Shown piece by piece: positions 49,505 through 57,812 of a stretch of 64,000 bases of DNA. This stretch comes from Pseudomonas reidholzensis (GTDB lineage: Bacteria; Pseudomonadota; Gammaproteobacteria; Pseudomonadales; Pseudomonadaceae): contig NZ_UNOZ01000031.1 in assembly GCF_900536025.1 (NCBI RefSeq), forward strand, positions 62,001 to 126,000, read 5' to 3'. The notes beneath the pieces were generated by a model that worked only from the letters and a program-made list of their open reading frames with translations, ran no database searches and was not told where the DNA came from. Position 1 is the stretch's first letter. Every line of letters begins with the position of its first letter. Both the position numbers and the translations under genes were made by a program.

Positions 49505-49781
49505 CCTTGAGTTCGATCTGAGGGCTCAAAAAGAGTTTGGAAAGCTTGAACCACAGCTCCAGCTTCAGTTCGCGAAGAAGCTCAAGGAGCGACTGGCGCA
49601 GCCCAGAGTAGATAGCGACAAGCTGATCGGCATGACCGATTGCTACAAGATAAAACTTCGTTCGGCGGGCTATCGCTTGGTCTACAGGGTCCTCGAAGAC
49701 CGCGTTGTAGTGATAGTGATCGCTGTCGGAAAACGAGAAAGGAATGCTGTTTATGAAACGGCGAAAACACGATTGAACTGA
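49464..49781 (+). CDS. RelE/ParE-superfamily toxin, displaced start
   Basis: Frame of 105 residues. From residue 13, YDLEFDLRAQKEFGKL through RLAQPRVDSDKLIGMTDCYKIKLRSAGYRLVYRV and VIVIAVGKRERNAVYE is a complete RelE-type mRNA interferase with the usual basic and aromatic residues. The normal start would be ATG ACC TAT GAC right at the antitoxin stop; here ATGACC runs directly into TTGAG, putting that ATG out of frame. The first in-frame ATG is 49464, inside the antitoxin gene, adding 12 residues. The toxin may be extended, weakly made, or silent. Confidence 0.7.
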   Translation: MSSSHTPKPTARYDLEFDLRAQKEFGKLEPQLQLQFAKKLKERLAQPRVDSDKLIGMTDCYKIKLRSAGYRLVYRVLEDRVVVIVIAVGKRERNAVYETAKTRLN

Positions 49782-49847
49782 AAAGGGGCCTTAGCCGATC
49801 ACAGCCCCCACATCGTTCCGATGGTGTCAGCCGAGGCTATGCCTGAC

Positions 49848-50174
49848 TCACTGCACCTGCCCCGGCGCCTCCTCCCCCACACACCGCACCGCCCGCTTGC
49901 GATCATCCACCAGCACCCCGCTCAACCCCTTCTGCTGGGTATCGAACAGCACCAGCACGCCATCCATGCACTGCGCGACCTGGTCCGCAGGCGTGAGCGA
50001 CACCTTGTAGTCCTCCCCAGGCACGGTCTTGAGCATGGTGAAGTCCTGCAGCAGCAACGCATCCTCCGGTTTGGCGAAATGCAGATAACCGTAGTACCAG
50101 AGGGCTGCCACCGTCACGATGATGCTACCGACGCCGGTCAGGATCAGCGGGATGGCGTTGCGTTCTTCACTCAT
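49848..50174 (-). CDS. Small membrane-anchored protein
   Basis: 108 residues with one membrane segment near the N terminus (LILTGVGSIIVTVAALWYYGYL) and a periplasmic part with two cysteines (QCMDG, RCVGE). Its start overlaps the hydrolase stop by four bases (ATGA), so it is coupled to that gene. Family unknown; Pseudomonas-type. Confidence 0.75.
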   Translation of the reverse strand: MSEERNAIPLILTGVGSIIVTVAALWYYGYLHFAKPEDALLLQDFTMLKTVPGEDYKVSLTPADQVAQCMDGVLVLFDTQQKGLSGVLVDDRKRAVRCVGEEAPGQVQ

Positions 50175-51094
50175 TGCTTGTTCTTCTCGTCAGGGTAATT
50201 GGGCACCTCGGCCAGGCGCCGAAGGCCGTTGAAACGGCTCGGGTCATCGATGAAGCGCAGCATCACCTGGCGCCAGGTCGGGTCGGCAAAGGTCTGCACA
50301 TGGCCACCGCGGGTCAGCTGCAACACGCGCGGCGGCGGCGCGTGCTGGTACAGGCGGATACCGTTGTCCAACGGCACCAGGTTGTCGTCGATACTGTGGA
50401 AGAACAGTTTCGGCGGGCTGTCCAGGCGCTCGATCGAGCGAATCGCGCTGTCGCCGTCCGGCACCAGCCAGGACAACGGCACCTGCAACGGCCAGGTCAG
50501 CCACGAGCCATTGAGGGCATAACGCCCCACCGCCCGGTAGCTGGCCGGCACGCCGTCAAACACCAGCGCGCTGAAGCGCTGGCGCTGCTCGGGGTGCGCC
50601 GCCAGGTAATGAATCGCCATGGCCCCGCCCAGGCTCTGCCCGAGCAGCACCAGCGGCTTGCCGCGCACCTCGGGGGCGTGCTCCAGCCAGCCCATGGCCG
50701 CTGCGATGTCCTGGTAGACCTCGGGCAGGCTCGGCTTGCCCTGCGACAACCCATAGCCGCGGTAGTCGATCATCAGCACCTGATAACCCTGCTCCGGCAA
50801 CCAGTAGCTGCCGCCCAGATGGCCCGGCAAGTTGCCGCCGTTGCCATGCAGGTGCAGCACCGTGCCCTTGACCTCGACGCCGGGCTTGACCGGCAACCAC
50901 CAGCCGTTCAAGCGCAGGCCGTCCGCGGTGGTGAGGGTCACATCGCGATAGGCCAGCTTGGCCCGCTCAGGGGTGAACGGTTGGCCGGGCTCGGGGTAGA
51001 ACAACAGGCTGCTGCAGCCGCTCAGCAGCAGCGCCAGCAGCCCGAGCGCCAGGGCGCGGCAGGGATCAGAGAATGTTCGCGTAGTCGGCTTCAA
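50171..51094 (-). CDS. Alpha/beta-hydrolase lipoprotein
   Basis: 307-residue precursor. Lipobox LLLSGCSS (Cys near residue 27). Catalytic triad is visible: nucleophile Ser in LLGQSLGGAMA, Asp in SIDDNLVPLDNG, His in TRGGHVQTF; oxyanion region HLHGNGGNLPGH. Probably an esterase-type enzyme facing the periplasm. The only usable start is TTG 51094, weakly supported by TGGA upstream and overlapping the QEGLA gene by 29 bases. Member of the minus-strand group 51066-49848. Confidence 0.82.
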   Translation of the reverse strand: MKPTTRTFSDPCRALALGLLALLLSGCSSLLFYPEPGQPFTPERAKLAYRDVTLTTADGLRLNGWWLPVKPGVEVKGTVLHLHGNGGNLPGHLGGSYWLPEQGYQVLMIDYRGYGLSQGKPSLPEVYQDIAAAMGWLEHAPEVRGKPLVLLGQSLGGAMAIHYLAAHPEQRQRFSALVFDGVPASYRAVGRYALNGSWLTWPLQVPLSWLVPDGDSAIRSIERLDSPPKLFFHSIDDNLVPLDNGIRLYQHAPPPRVLQLTRGGHVQTFADPTWRQVMLRFIDDPSRFNGLRRLAEVPNYPDEKNKQ

Positions 51095-52343
51095 TGCGAT
51101 CCAGGCTCAGGTGGTTGAGGAAGTTGGAGAAGCACATCCAGGCCGACAGGGCATTCAGGTCGCGGAACTGCTCCGGCAGGTACTTGGGCGGTTCGACCAG
51201 GCCTTCCTCGACCAGTTGGCGCAGGGTGCGCATGTCCTCAAGGGTGGTCTTGCCGCAGAACAGCAACGGGATCTGCTCGAGCTTGCCCTTCTTCACGGCC
51301 AACTGAATGTAGTTGTAAACCATGATGAAGCCCTTGAGGTAGGACAAGTCCTTGGTGAACGGCAGGCCATTGGGCACTGAGCCGCGGAACACCCGACTGG
51401 CGTTGCTGTAGCTCTGGCCCATTTCGAAGCCCTGGCCGCGGAAGAATTCATAGACCTGCATGAAGTCCGCCCCCTCCTCGACCATGTGGATGGCCCGGGT
51501 GCGGTTGGTCAGCTTGCGCAGGCGGCTCGGGTAGGAGGCAAAGGCGATCACCTCCATGAGAATCGCCAGGCCTTCCTGGGTCACCGTCGACGAGGGCGGG
51601 CCCTTGGCCAGGAAGGTGCAGATCGGCTGGTTGAGGCCATTGAGCGTGGTGCCGACGTGCACCAGCCCTTCGTGGACCTCCAGCGCGCGCACATCGCGGC
51701 TGTTGAACATGGCGTCGGCACGCACCTTGATGTAGTCCGCACCGGCGGCCGCATCAGCGACGATGCCGTCCGACTCGAATACCCGGATGGTGCTTTCCGC
51801 TTCGCCGAAGACCGTATTCAGGCGGCGCTGGAGAATATCCACCGCCTGCTTCGCCGTGAGGTTCTTGGGCTCGTCCTTGAGGTCGCCGCGGCCGTCGATG
51901 TTGTTCAGGTAGTCGGAGAACATCAGGCCGAGGTCGGCGAGGGTCGGGTCACCGGCATGGAAGGCATCCGAGGCCGCGCCGTAGAGCTCCTGGGAGATCA
52001 GGCCGAAGTCTTCGGTGCCGCGCGCTTCGAGCATGCGCACGACCATCCGGTATTCCCTGCACATGCGCCGCATGATCTGCCCGACCGGGTTGAACTGGCC
52101 GAGCTGGCGGGTGATGTCACGCTCGATGTTCTGGAACTCGGCCTTCAGCGCCGCCGAGTCGAACCCCAGCGGGCGTGACTGGTAATACCCACGGTCGACC
52201 GCCGGTGGCTCCTTGCCCTTGGCCTTGAGAAAGCCCTGGCGGATGCTGTCGTCCCACTTCACCGCATCGAGCACGCGGATCGGGGTCTGCGCCGCGACGA
52301 TGCGGTCGGACAACGCGCGAATGGTCTGCTGGTACTCGTCCAC
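51066..52343 (-). CDS. QEGLA-motif protein, DUF1704 metallopeptidase-like
   Basis: 425 residues, soluble. HEGLVH at residues 224-229 is HExxxH, and VTQEGLAIL with Glu257 follows 28 residues later, the metal-site pattern of the DUF1704 family. Some bacterial members are labelled flavohemoglobin expression-modulating QEGLA motif proteins; the eukaryotic MATCAP members are tubulin carboxypeptidases, so protein C-terminal trimming is a possible but unproven activity. Followed by a lipoprotein hydrolase. Start MDEYQQTIRALSDRI. Confidence 0.85.
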   Translation of the reverse strand: MDEYQQTIRALSDRIVAAQTPIRVLDAVKWDDSIRQGFLKAKGKEPPAVDRGYYQSRPLGFDSAALKAEFQNIERDITRQLGQFNPVGQIMRRMCREYRMVVRMLEARGTEDFGLISQELYGAASDAFHAGDPTLADLGLMFSDYLNNIDGRGDLKDEPKNLTAKQAVDILQRRLNTVFGEAESTIRVFESDGIVADAAAGADYIKVRADAMFNSRDVRALEVHEGLVHVGTTLNGLNQPICTFLAKGPPSSTVTQEGLAILMEVIAFASYPSRLRKLTNRTRAIHMVEEGADFMQVYEFFRGQGFEMGQSYSNASRVFRGSVPNGLPFTKDLSYLKGFIMVYNYIQLAVKKGKLEQIPLLFCGKTTLEDMRTLRQLVEEGLVEPPKYLPEQFRDLNALSAWMCFSNFLNHLSLDRIEADYANIL

Positions 52344-52365
52344 ACCGGATTCCTTGTGTCGGCTA

Positions 52366-52917
52366 TTACTTGCCAGCGCGCTGGAAGCGCGCCACTTCGA
52401 CGAACAGGTCGGAGTTGGCGGGGTCGTCCAGGTAGGCCAGGACGCGCTCGGTCGGGCTGTCGATCAGCACGCCGGGGCCGTTGTCCTCGGGTACCTCGGT
52501 GGAGCGACCGGTCAGTTCCTTGTTGCTGACGGCCTGCTGTACCTGTTCGACATCGAGGTTGTACAGCACCAGGTCCTTGCCGTCCTGGCTGACCTCGAAA
52601 CCGCCAATCAGGAAGTTGCCGCCCAGGCGCTTGGGCACGCCGGCCGACAGGTACCAGCGGTTGCCATGGCGGGCCACCGTGAAGGCATATTCCTCAGGCG
52701 CCTTGCCCTGGGCGCGGGCCACCGCCTTGTAGGTGTTGCCACCGCCGCGGCTGATGGTCAGCTTGAGCGGCTCGCCCCAGGCGTCCTTGCTGCTCCACTT
52801 GCCCAACAGTGCCTTGGGCGCGGGCTGGTTGGCCGGCAGCGGGTCACCGAAGGTCACCAGACAACCGCCCAGCAGGAGGAATGACAACGTCAACAACACC
52901 ACACGCCAGGCTTTCAT
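52366..52917 (-). CDS. Lipoprotein of unknown function
   Basis: 183-residue precursor; lipobox LLLGGCLV (Cys near residue 19). The mature part GKWSSKDAWGEPLKLTISRGGGNTYKAVARAQGK and RHGNRWYLSAGVP reads like a lipocalin-type beta structure. Lies 22 bases before the QEGLA gene on the same strand, so likely co-transcribed. Conserved at this lysS-linked locus in Pseudomonas; no function recognised. Confidence 0.78.
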   Translation of the reverse strand: MKAWRVVLLTLSFLLLGGCLVTFGDPLPANQPAPKALLGKWSSKDAWGEPLKLTISRGGGNTYKAVARAQGKAPEEYAFTVARHGNRWYLSAGVPKRLGGNFLIGGFEVSQDGKDLVLYNLDVEQVQQAVSNKELTGRSTEVPEDNGPGVLIDSPTERVLAYLDDPANSDLFVEVARFQRAGK

Positions 52918-52946
52918 CAGGTTCTCCTTGAAAAGTCGGTCAGCGC

Positions 52947-53663
52947 CTAGGCCGAGGCCAGCACCAAGTGCAGGTATCGGGTAAGGATAGCGAGCATCTG
53001 CCCATCGGCTTGTGCATTCGCTTCGATCAGCAGGCCCTGATATTCCATCTGCTCGATAATCGCCGTCAACATCTGGGCGTCCTGTTCAGGGTGCCGCGAG
53101 CCGACCACCTGAAGCATCTGCCGTGCGCCGTGCAGGAGGATCTGCTCGTGCGCACGCACCAGCTCGGCCAGCCGCGGGCACAACAGCGCCTCCTGGCGAA
53201 ACGCCTGCTCGGCCATCAGGAAGTCGCGACGGTTGTGCAACTGGCGGCTGACGTAGTCGGCGGTCATCCGCGCCACTTCATCGACCAGCCGGGCCCGCGC
53301 CTGGGCGCTGCCATCGCCTTGGGCGAGCAGCTGACGCAGCACCCCTTCTGTGTTGGCCCAGAGCTTGGCCATGTACGCCGCGCTGCGCTCGACGTACTGG
53401 GCGAAGGTGTCGGTGAGGAGGTCTTCGATGTCCTTGAAGTAGTAGGTGGTGGCCGACAGCGGCACACCGGCCTCGGCGGCCACCGCGCGGTGGCGAACAC
53501 CGCGCACGCCGTCACGCACGACGATGCGCATGGCGGCGTCGAGGATCAGTTGGCGGCGCTGCTCGCTGCCCTGGCGGCTGGTCTTGCGCCCCTGGTACTG
53601 CACGCTTTCGGCGACGGCGCTGGCCACGCCGGCCGCACCTTGTTGGGCGTTTGCTGGTGTCAC
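52947..53663 (-). CDS. TetR/AcrR-family regulator
   Basis: 238 residues starting from GTG 53663 with GAGG eight bases upstream. A 35-residue disordered lead is followed by RRQLILDAAMRIVVRDGVRGVRHRAVAAEAGVPLSATTYYFKDIEDLL, the helix-turn-helix, and a helical ligand domain. Stands between the lipoprotein gene and lysS, same strand; probably controls its downstream neighbours. Ligand unknown. Confidence 0.9.
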   Translation of the reverse strand: MTPANAQQGAAGVASAVAESVQYQGRKTSRQGSEQRRQLILDAAMRIVVRDGVRGVRHRAVAAEAGVPLSATTYYFKDIEDLLTDTFAQYVERSAAYMAKLWANTEGVLRQLLAQGDGSAQARARLVDEVARMTADYVSRQLHNRRDFLMAEQAFRQEALLCPRLAELVRAHEQILLHGARQMLQVVGSRHPEQDAQMLTAIIEQMEYQGLLIEANAQADGQMLAILTRYLHLVLASA

Positions 53664-53715
53664 GTTCGGTACCTCAGGTCGGTGCAGATCATTTCAATCT
53701 TCGCATGTTCATGGC

Positions 53716-53793
53716 GGCCTCTTCGCGGGTAAACCCGCTCCCACAGGGAACCTCGCTGAACCCTGTGGGAGCGGGTTTACCCGCGAAGAGGCC
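53716..53793. repeat. Paired REP elements downstream of lysS
   Basis: GGCCTCTTCGCGGGTAAACC at 53716 and the complementary GGTTTACCCGCGAAGAGGCC ending at 53793 face each other over 12 bases. This is the GTAAAC subtype, unlike the GCAAGC copies in the first 24 kb. Confidence 0.9.
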
Positions 53794-53827
53794 GGCACAG
53801 ACAACATAAGCCTACAGCCAAGAAAAA

Positions 53828-53845
53828 GCCGCCTGGTAAGGCGGC
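53828..53845 (-). terminator. Terminator after lysS
   Basis: AAGCCGCC and GGCGGCTT form an 8-bp stem with a four-base loop (CTTACCAGGCGG region) just past the lysS stop, followed on the minus strand by TTTCTTGG, a short T-rich tail. Confidence 0.75.
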
Positions 53846-53858
53846 TTGTTCAGATCAC

Positions 53859-55361
53859 TCAGGCCTGCGGACGCATATGCGGGAACAGGATCACATCGCG
53901 AATCGACGGTGAGTTGGTCAGCAGCATCACCAGACGGTCGATGCCGATACCTTCACCAGCGGTCGGCGGCATGCCGTACTCCAGCGAGCGGACGAAGTCG
54001 GCGTCGTAGTGCATGGCTTCGTCGTCACCGGCATCCTTCTCGGCCACCTGGGCGAGGAAGCGCTCGGCCTGGTCTTCGGCATCGTTGAGCTCGGAGTAGG
54101 CGTTGGCGATCTCGCGGCCACCGATGAACAGCTCGAAGCGGTCGGTGACATTCGGGTTGTGGTCGTTGCGGCGCGCCAGCGGCGACACTTCGAACGGGTA
54201 CTCGGTAATGAAGTGCGGCTGCTCCAGCTTGTGCTCGACCAGCTCTTCGAAAATCATCACCTGCAGCTTGCCCAGGCCTTCGTGGCCAAGCACCTTGGCG
54301 CCGGCCTGCTTGGCGATCGCACGCGCCTTGTCGACGTCCTGCAGGTCGGCGGCGGTCAGCTCAGGGTTGTACTTGAGGATCGAGTCGAACACCGACAGAC
54401 GCACGAACGGCTCGCCGAAGTGGAACAGCTTGTCGCCGTACGGCACGTCGGTGCTGCCCAGGACCAGCTGCGCCAGCTCGCGGAACAGCTCCTCGGTGAG
54501 GTCCATGTTGTCTTCGTAGTCGGCGTAGGCCTGGTAGAACTCGAGCATGGTGAACTCGGGGTTGTGCCGGGTCGAAACGCCTTCGTTACGGAAGTTGCGG
54601 TTGATCTCGAAGACCTTCTCGAAGCCACCGACCACCAGGCGCTTGAGGTACAGCTCAGGCGCGATCCGCAGGAACATGGGCATGTCCAATGCGTTGTGAT
54701 GGGTCTCGAACGGCTTGGCCGCGGCGCCGCCAGGGATGGTCTGGAGCATCGGCGTCTCGACTTCGAGGAAGTCGCGCTGGGCCAGGAAGCTGCGGATGTG
54801 CGAGATCACCTGCGAGCGCACACGGAAGGTGTGGCGGGTGTCTTCGTTGACCATCAGGTCGACGTAGCGCTGGCGGTAGCGCTGCTCGGTGTCGGTCAGG
54901 CCGTGGTGCTTGTCCGGCAGCGGGCGCAGCGACTTGGTCAGCAGGCGCACGTTGGTCATTTCGACGTACAGGTCGCCCTTGCCGGAACGGGCCAGGGTGC
55001 CTTCGGCGGCAATGATGTCACCAAGGTCCCAGGTCTTCACCGCGGCCAGGGTTTCTTCCGGCAGGGTCTTGCGGTTGACGTAGACCTGGATGCGCCCGGT
55101 CATGTCCTGGATCACCATGAACGAGCCACGGTTGAGCATGATGCGACCGGCAACCTTGACCGGGATCGCTGCAGCTTCCAGCTCTTCCTTGGTCTTGTCG
55201 ACATACTGCTTCTGCAGGTCGTTGCAGTAGCTGTCGCGGCGGAAGTCGTTGGGGAAGGCATTGCCCTTCGCGCGCTCGGCGGCAAGCTTTTCCTTGCGCA
55301 GGGCGATCAGGGTGTTTTCTTCCTGTTGCAGGTCTTGCGGGTCGAGTTTGAGGTCGCTCAT
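53859..55361 (-). CDS. lysS: Lysyl-tRNA synthetase, class II
   Basis: 500-residue enzyme charging tRNA-Lys. The OB-fold anticodon domain is at the N terminus (VKVAGRIMLNRGSFMVIQDMTGRIQVYV). The class II core follows: motif 1 around FLEVETPMLQTIPGGA, motif 2 with FRNEGVSTRHNPEFTMLEFY, motif 3 GIGIDRLVMLLT. Normal length. It follows prfB on the minus strand with a hairpin in the 77-base gap, the conserved prfB-lysS pair. Confidence 0.98.
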   Translation of the reverse strand: MSDLKLDPQDLQQEENTLIALRKEKLAAERAKGNAFPNDFRRDSYCNDLQKQYVDKTKEELEAAAIPVKVAGRIMLNRGSFMVIQDMTGRIQVYVNRKTLPEETLAAVKTWDLGDIIAAEGTLARSGKGDLYVEMTNVRLLTKSLRPLPDKHHGLTDTEQRYRQRYVDLMVNEDTRHTFRVRSQVISHIRSFLAQRDFLEVETPMLQTIPGGAAAKPFETHHNALDMPMFLRIAPELYLKRLVVGGFEKVFEINRNFRNEGVSTRHNPEFTMLEFYQAYADYEDNMDLTEELFRELAQLVLGSTDVPYGDKLFHFGEPFVRLSVFDSILKYNPELTAADLQDVDKARAIAKQAGAKVLGHEGLGKLQVMIFEELVEHKLEQPHFITEYPFEVSPLARRNDHNPNVTDRFELFIGGREIANAYSELNDAEDQAERFLAQVAEKDAGDDEAMHYDADFVRSLEYGMPPTAGEGIGIDRLVMLLTNSPSIRDVILFPHMRPQA

Positions 55362-55391
55362 GTCGTCACATTTTCCATCAGGGATTCATTG

Positions 55392-55411
55392 CCCTCGCCC
55401 GTGGGCGAGGG
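55392..55411 (-). terminator. Hairpin between prfB and lysS
   Basis: CCCTCGCCC, GT, GGGCGAGGG: a 9-bp perfect stem with a two-base loop in the short prfB-lysS gap. No T run, so it may modulate rather than stop transcription into lysS. Confidence 0.5.
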
Positions 55412-55438
55412 TCTTGCAGCAGGGACACGCCGTGGCGC

Positions 55439-56534
55439 TTACAAGCCCTGCTTGAGGCTGGCTTCGAGGTATTCGTCGATGTCGCCGTCGAGTACCTTGT
55501 CGCAGTCGCTGCGTTCGATGTTGGTGCGCAGGTCCTTGATCCGCGACGCGTCGAGCACGTACGAGCGGATCTGGTGACCCCAGCCGATGTCCGACTTGCT
55601 GTCTTCCAGGGCCTGGGAGGCGGCATTGCGCTTCTGCATTTCCTGCTCGTACAACTTGGCCCGCAGCATTTTCATGGCGGTGTCCTTGTTGGCGTGCTGG
55701 GAACGCTCGTTCTGGCAGCTGACCACGGTGTTGGTCGGTACGTGGGTGATCCGTACCGCCGAGTCGGTGGTGTTGACGTGCTGACCACCGGCGCCCGAGG
55801 AGCGGTAGGTGTCGATGCGCAGGTCGGACGGGTTGATGTCGATCTCGACCTTGTCGTCGATCTCAGGCGAGACGAACACCGCCGAGAACGAGGTGTGGCG
55901 GCGCGCGCCGGAGTCGAACGGGCTCTTGCGCACCAGGCGGTGCACGCCGATTTCGGTGCGCAGCCAGCCGAAGGCGTACTCGCCCTTGATGTGCACGGTG
56001 GCGCCCTTGATACCGGCGACTTCACCTTCGGAGAGTTCCATGATGGTGGCATCGAAGCCACGCTTGGACGCCCAGCGCAGGTACATGCGCAGGAGGATGT
56101 TGGCCCAGTCCTGTGCTTCGGTACCGCCGGAGCCGGCCTGGATGTCCAGGTAGGCGTTGTTCATGTCCATCTCACCGCTGAACATGCGGCGGAATTCCAG
56201 CTTGGCGAGGGACGCTTCGAGGTCCTCGAGCACGGCGACGACGTCATTGACGGCGGCTTCGTCGTTTTCTTCGACGGCCATGTCGAGCAGCTCGCGCGAA
56301 TCCGCCAGGCCACTGGCCATTTCGTCCAGGGTGCCGACGATCTGCGCCAGGGTGGCGCGCTCGCGGCCCAGCTCCTGGGCGTACTCGGGTTTGTTCCAGA
56401 CGGCCGGGTCTTCCAGCTCGCGGTTGACTTCGATCAGGCGGTCAGCTTTGTGATCGTAGTCAAAGATACCCCCGAATCGATTCGGAACGTTCGGTGAGGT
56501 CCTTGATGGTGTTGAGGATCGGTTGGATTTCCAT
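55439..56534 (-). CDS. prfB: Peptide chain release factor 2 (programmed +1 frameshift)
   Basis: 364-residue RF2 after frameshifting. The ATG at 56532-56534 begins MEIQPILNTIKDLTERSESI, 24 codons to an in-frame TGA at 56460-56462. The slippery site reads CGG GGG TAT CTT TGA C, with the SD-like GGGGG three bases before CTT; a +1 shift enters the frame starting DYDHKADRL at 56461. The tripeptide SPF that reads UGA/UAA stops (here in VRKSPFDSGARRH) and GAGGQHVNTTDSAVRI with GGQ are present. Recognises UAA and UGA; the shift autoregulates RF2. Confidence 0.97.
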
Positions 56535-56654
56535 GGGCAGCCTACTCGCGCGAATTCGGTGAAAAGCCGGTGAGTATAAACGAGTCTGACCCATGGCGGC
56601 AGACCCGCCGGGCGGTGGCGTGTGTAGATTGACTGCTGGCGTTGAGAAAGCGCT

Positions 56655-56737
56655 GGCCTCTTCGCGGGTGAACCCGCTCCCACAGGGTGCGAGGCGCTCA
56701 CGATACCTGTGGGAGCGGGTTTACCCGCGAAGAGGCC
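56655..56737. repeat. Paired REP elements between wspR and prfB
   Basis: GGCCTCTTCGCGGGTGAACC at 56655 and the complementary GGTTTACCCGCGAAGAGGCC ending at 56737 face each other over about 19 bases. Same GTAAAC-type subtype as the copy at 53.7 kb, with one arm changed to GTGAAC. Confidence 0.9.
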
Positions 56738-56756
56738 AGAACAGGCCTAGCGGGAA

Positions 56757-57761
56757 TCAGGCGATGCCGACCTGGTTGCGCCCGTTGTTCTTGGCCAGGT
56801 ACAGGCCCTTGTCGGCCGCCGAGATCAATTGCCGGCAATGGCTGCCGATGCTCGGCGTGTGGGTCGCCAGCCCAATGCTCACGGTCAGCCGCGAATCAGC
56901 CCCGGGTGCGGTATGCGGGATGTTCAGCGCATGCACGGTCTGGCGCAGCTTCTCGGCGATCAGGCGCGCACCACCCGGCGAGGTGTTCGGCAGCACCAGG
57001 GCAAACTCCTCACCGCCGTAGCGCGCCGGCAGGTCGGTCGGCCGCGAGCACGAGCCGCGAATCGCCCCGGCTACCTGGCGCAAGGCCTCGTCGCCGGCCA
57101 GGTGACCAAAACTGTCGTTGTAGGCCTTGAAGTAATCGACGTCGATCATCAACAGCGACAGTTGCTGCTGCTCACGCATGGCCCGACGCCATTCCAGCTC
57201 CAGGTACTCGTCGAAGTGCCGGCGGTTGGACAACCCGGTCAGGCCGTCGGAGTTCATCAGGCGCTGCAGCTTCAGGTTGGTGTCGAGCAACTGCTGCTGG
57301 CTGACCCGCAGGGCCCGATAGGCCTCGTCACGCTGCAGCAAGGTCATGTAGGAGCGCGAGTGGTAGCGAATGCGCGCCACCAGCTCGATGGTGTCCGGCA
57401 ACTTGACCAGGTAATCGTTGGCGCCGGCGGCAAACGCCGCGCTCTTCACCAGCGGGTCTTCCTTGGTCGACAGGACAATGATCGGGATGTCCTGGGTCAG
57501 CGGGTTGTTGCGGTACTCGCGGACCAGCGTCAGCCCGTCCAGGCCAGGCATGATCAGGTCCTGGAGGATCACCGTGGGCTTGATCTGGATCGCCTGGGCG
57601 ATCGCCTGGTGCGGATCGGCGCAGAAATGGAAGTCGATATTCTCTTCGTGGGCCAGGCCACGTCGTACCGCCTCACCGATCATTGCCTGGTCGTCGACCA
57701 GCAGGACCATTGCCGAATTTTCGTTGGTGGTCGTGAAACCTTCGATCGGTAGATCATTCAT
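56757..57761 (-). CDS. wspR: Diguanylate cyclase response regulator WspR
   Basis: 334 residues: an N-terminal receiver with Asp68 in LQDLIMPGLDG, a coiled linker, and a GGDEF domain with GGEEF at 249-253. The inhibitory I-site RxxD is R240-PTD243 directly before it. Phosphorylated by WspE, it makes c-di-GMP that promotes biofilm and matrix production. Last gene of the wsp operon, 51 bases after wspF; the other junctions in the operon are much tighter. Confidence 0.95.
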   Translation of the reverse strand: MNDLPIEGFTTTNENSAMVLLVDDQAMIGEAVRRGLAHEENIDFHFCADPHQAIAQAIQIKPTVILQDLIMPGLDGLTLVREYRNNPLTQDIPIIVLSTKEDPLVKSAAFAAGANDYLVKLPDTIELVARIRYHSRSYMTLLQRDEAYRALRVSQQQLLDTNLKLQRLMNSDGLTGLSNRRHFDEYLELEWRRAMREQQQLSLLMIDVDYFKAYNDSFGHLAGDEALRQVAGAIRGSCSRPTDLPARYGGEEFALVLPNTSPGGARLIAEKLRQTVHALNIPHTAPGADSRLTVSIGLATHTPSIGSHCRQLISAADKGLYLAKNNGRNQVGIA

Positions 57762-57812
57762 ACCTGTTCACCCGGTCACTGCCGGCCTGGCGGCGTGATT
57801 GATTACATAACG

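Noticed and set aside
56535..56701. Upstream extension of the second prfB frame
   Set aside because: The open frame continues through the REP and leader, but RF2 starts at 56534 in the other frame and uses the +1 shift.
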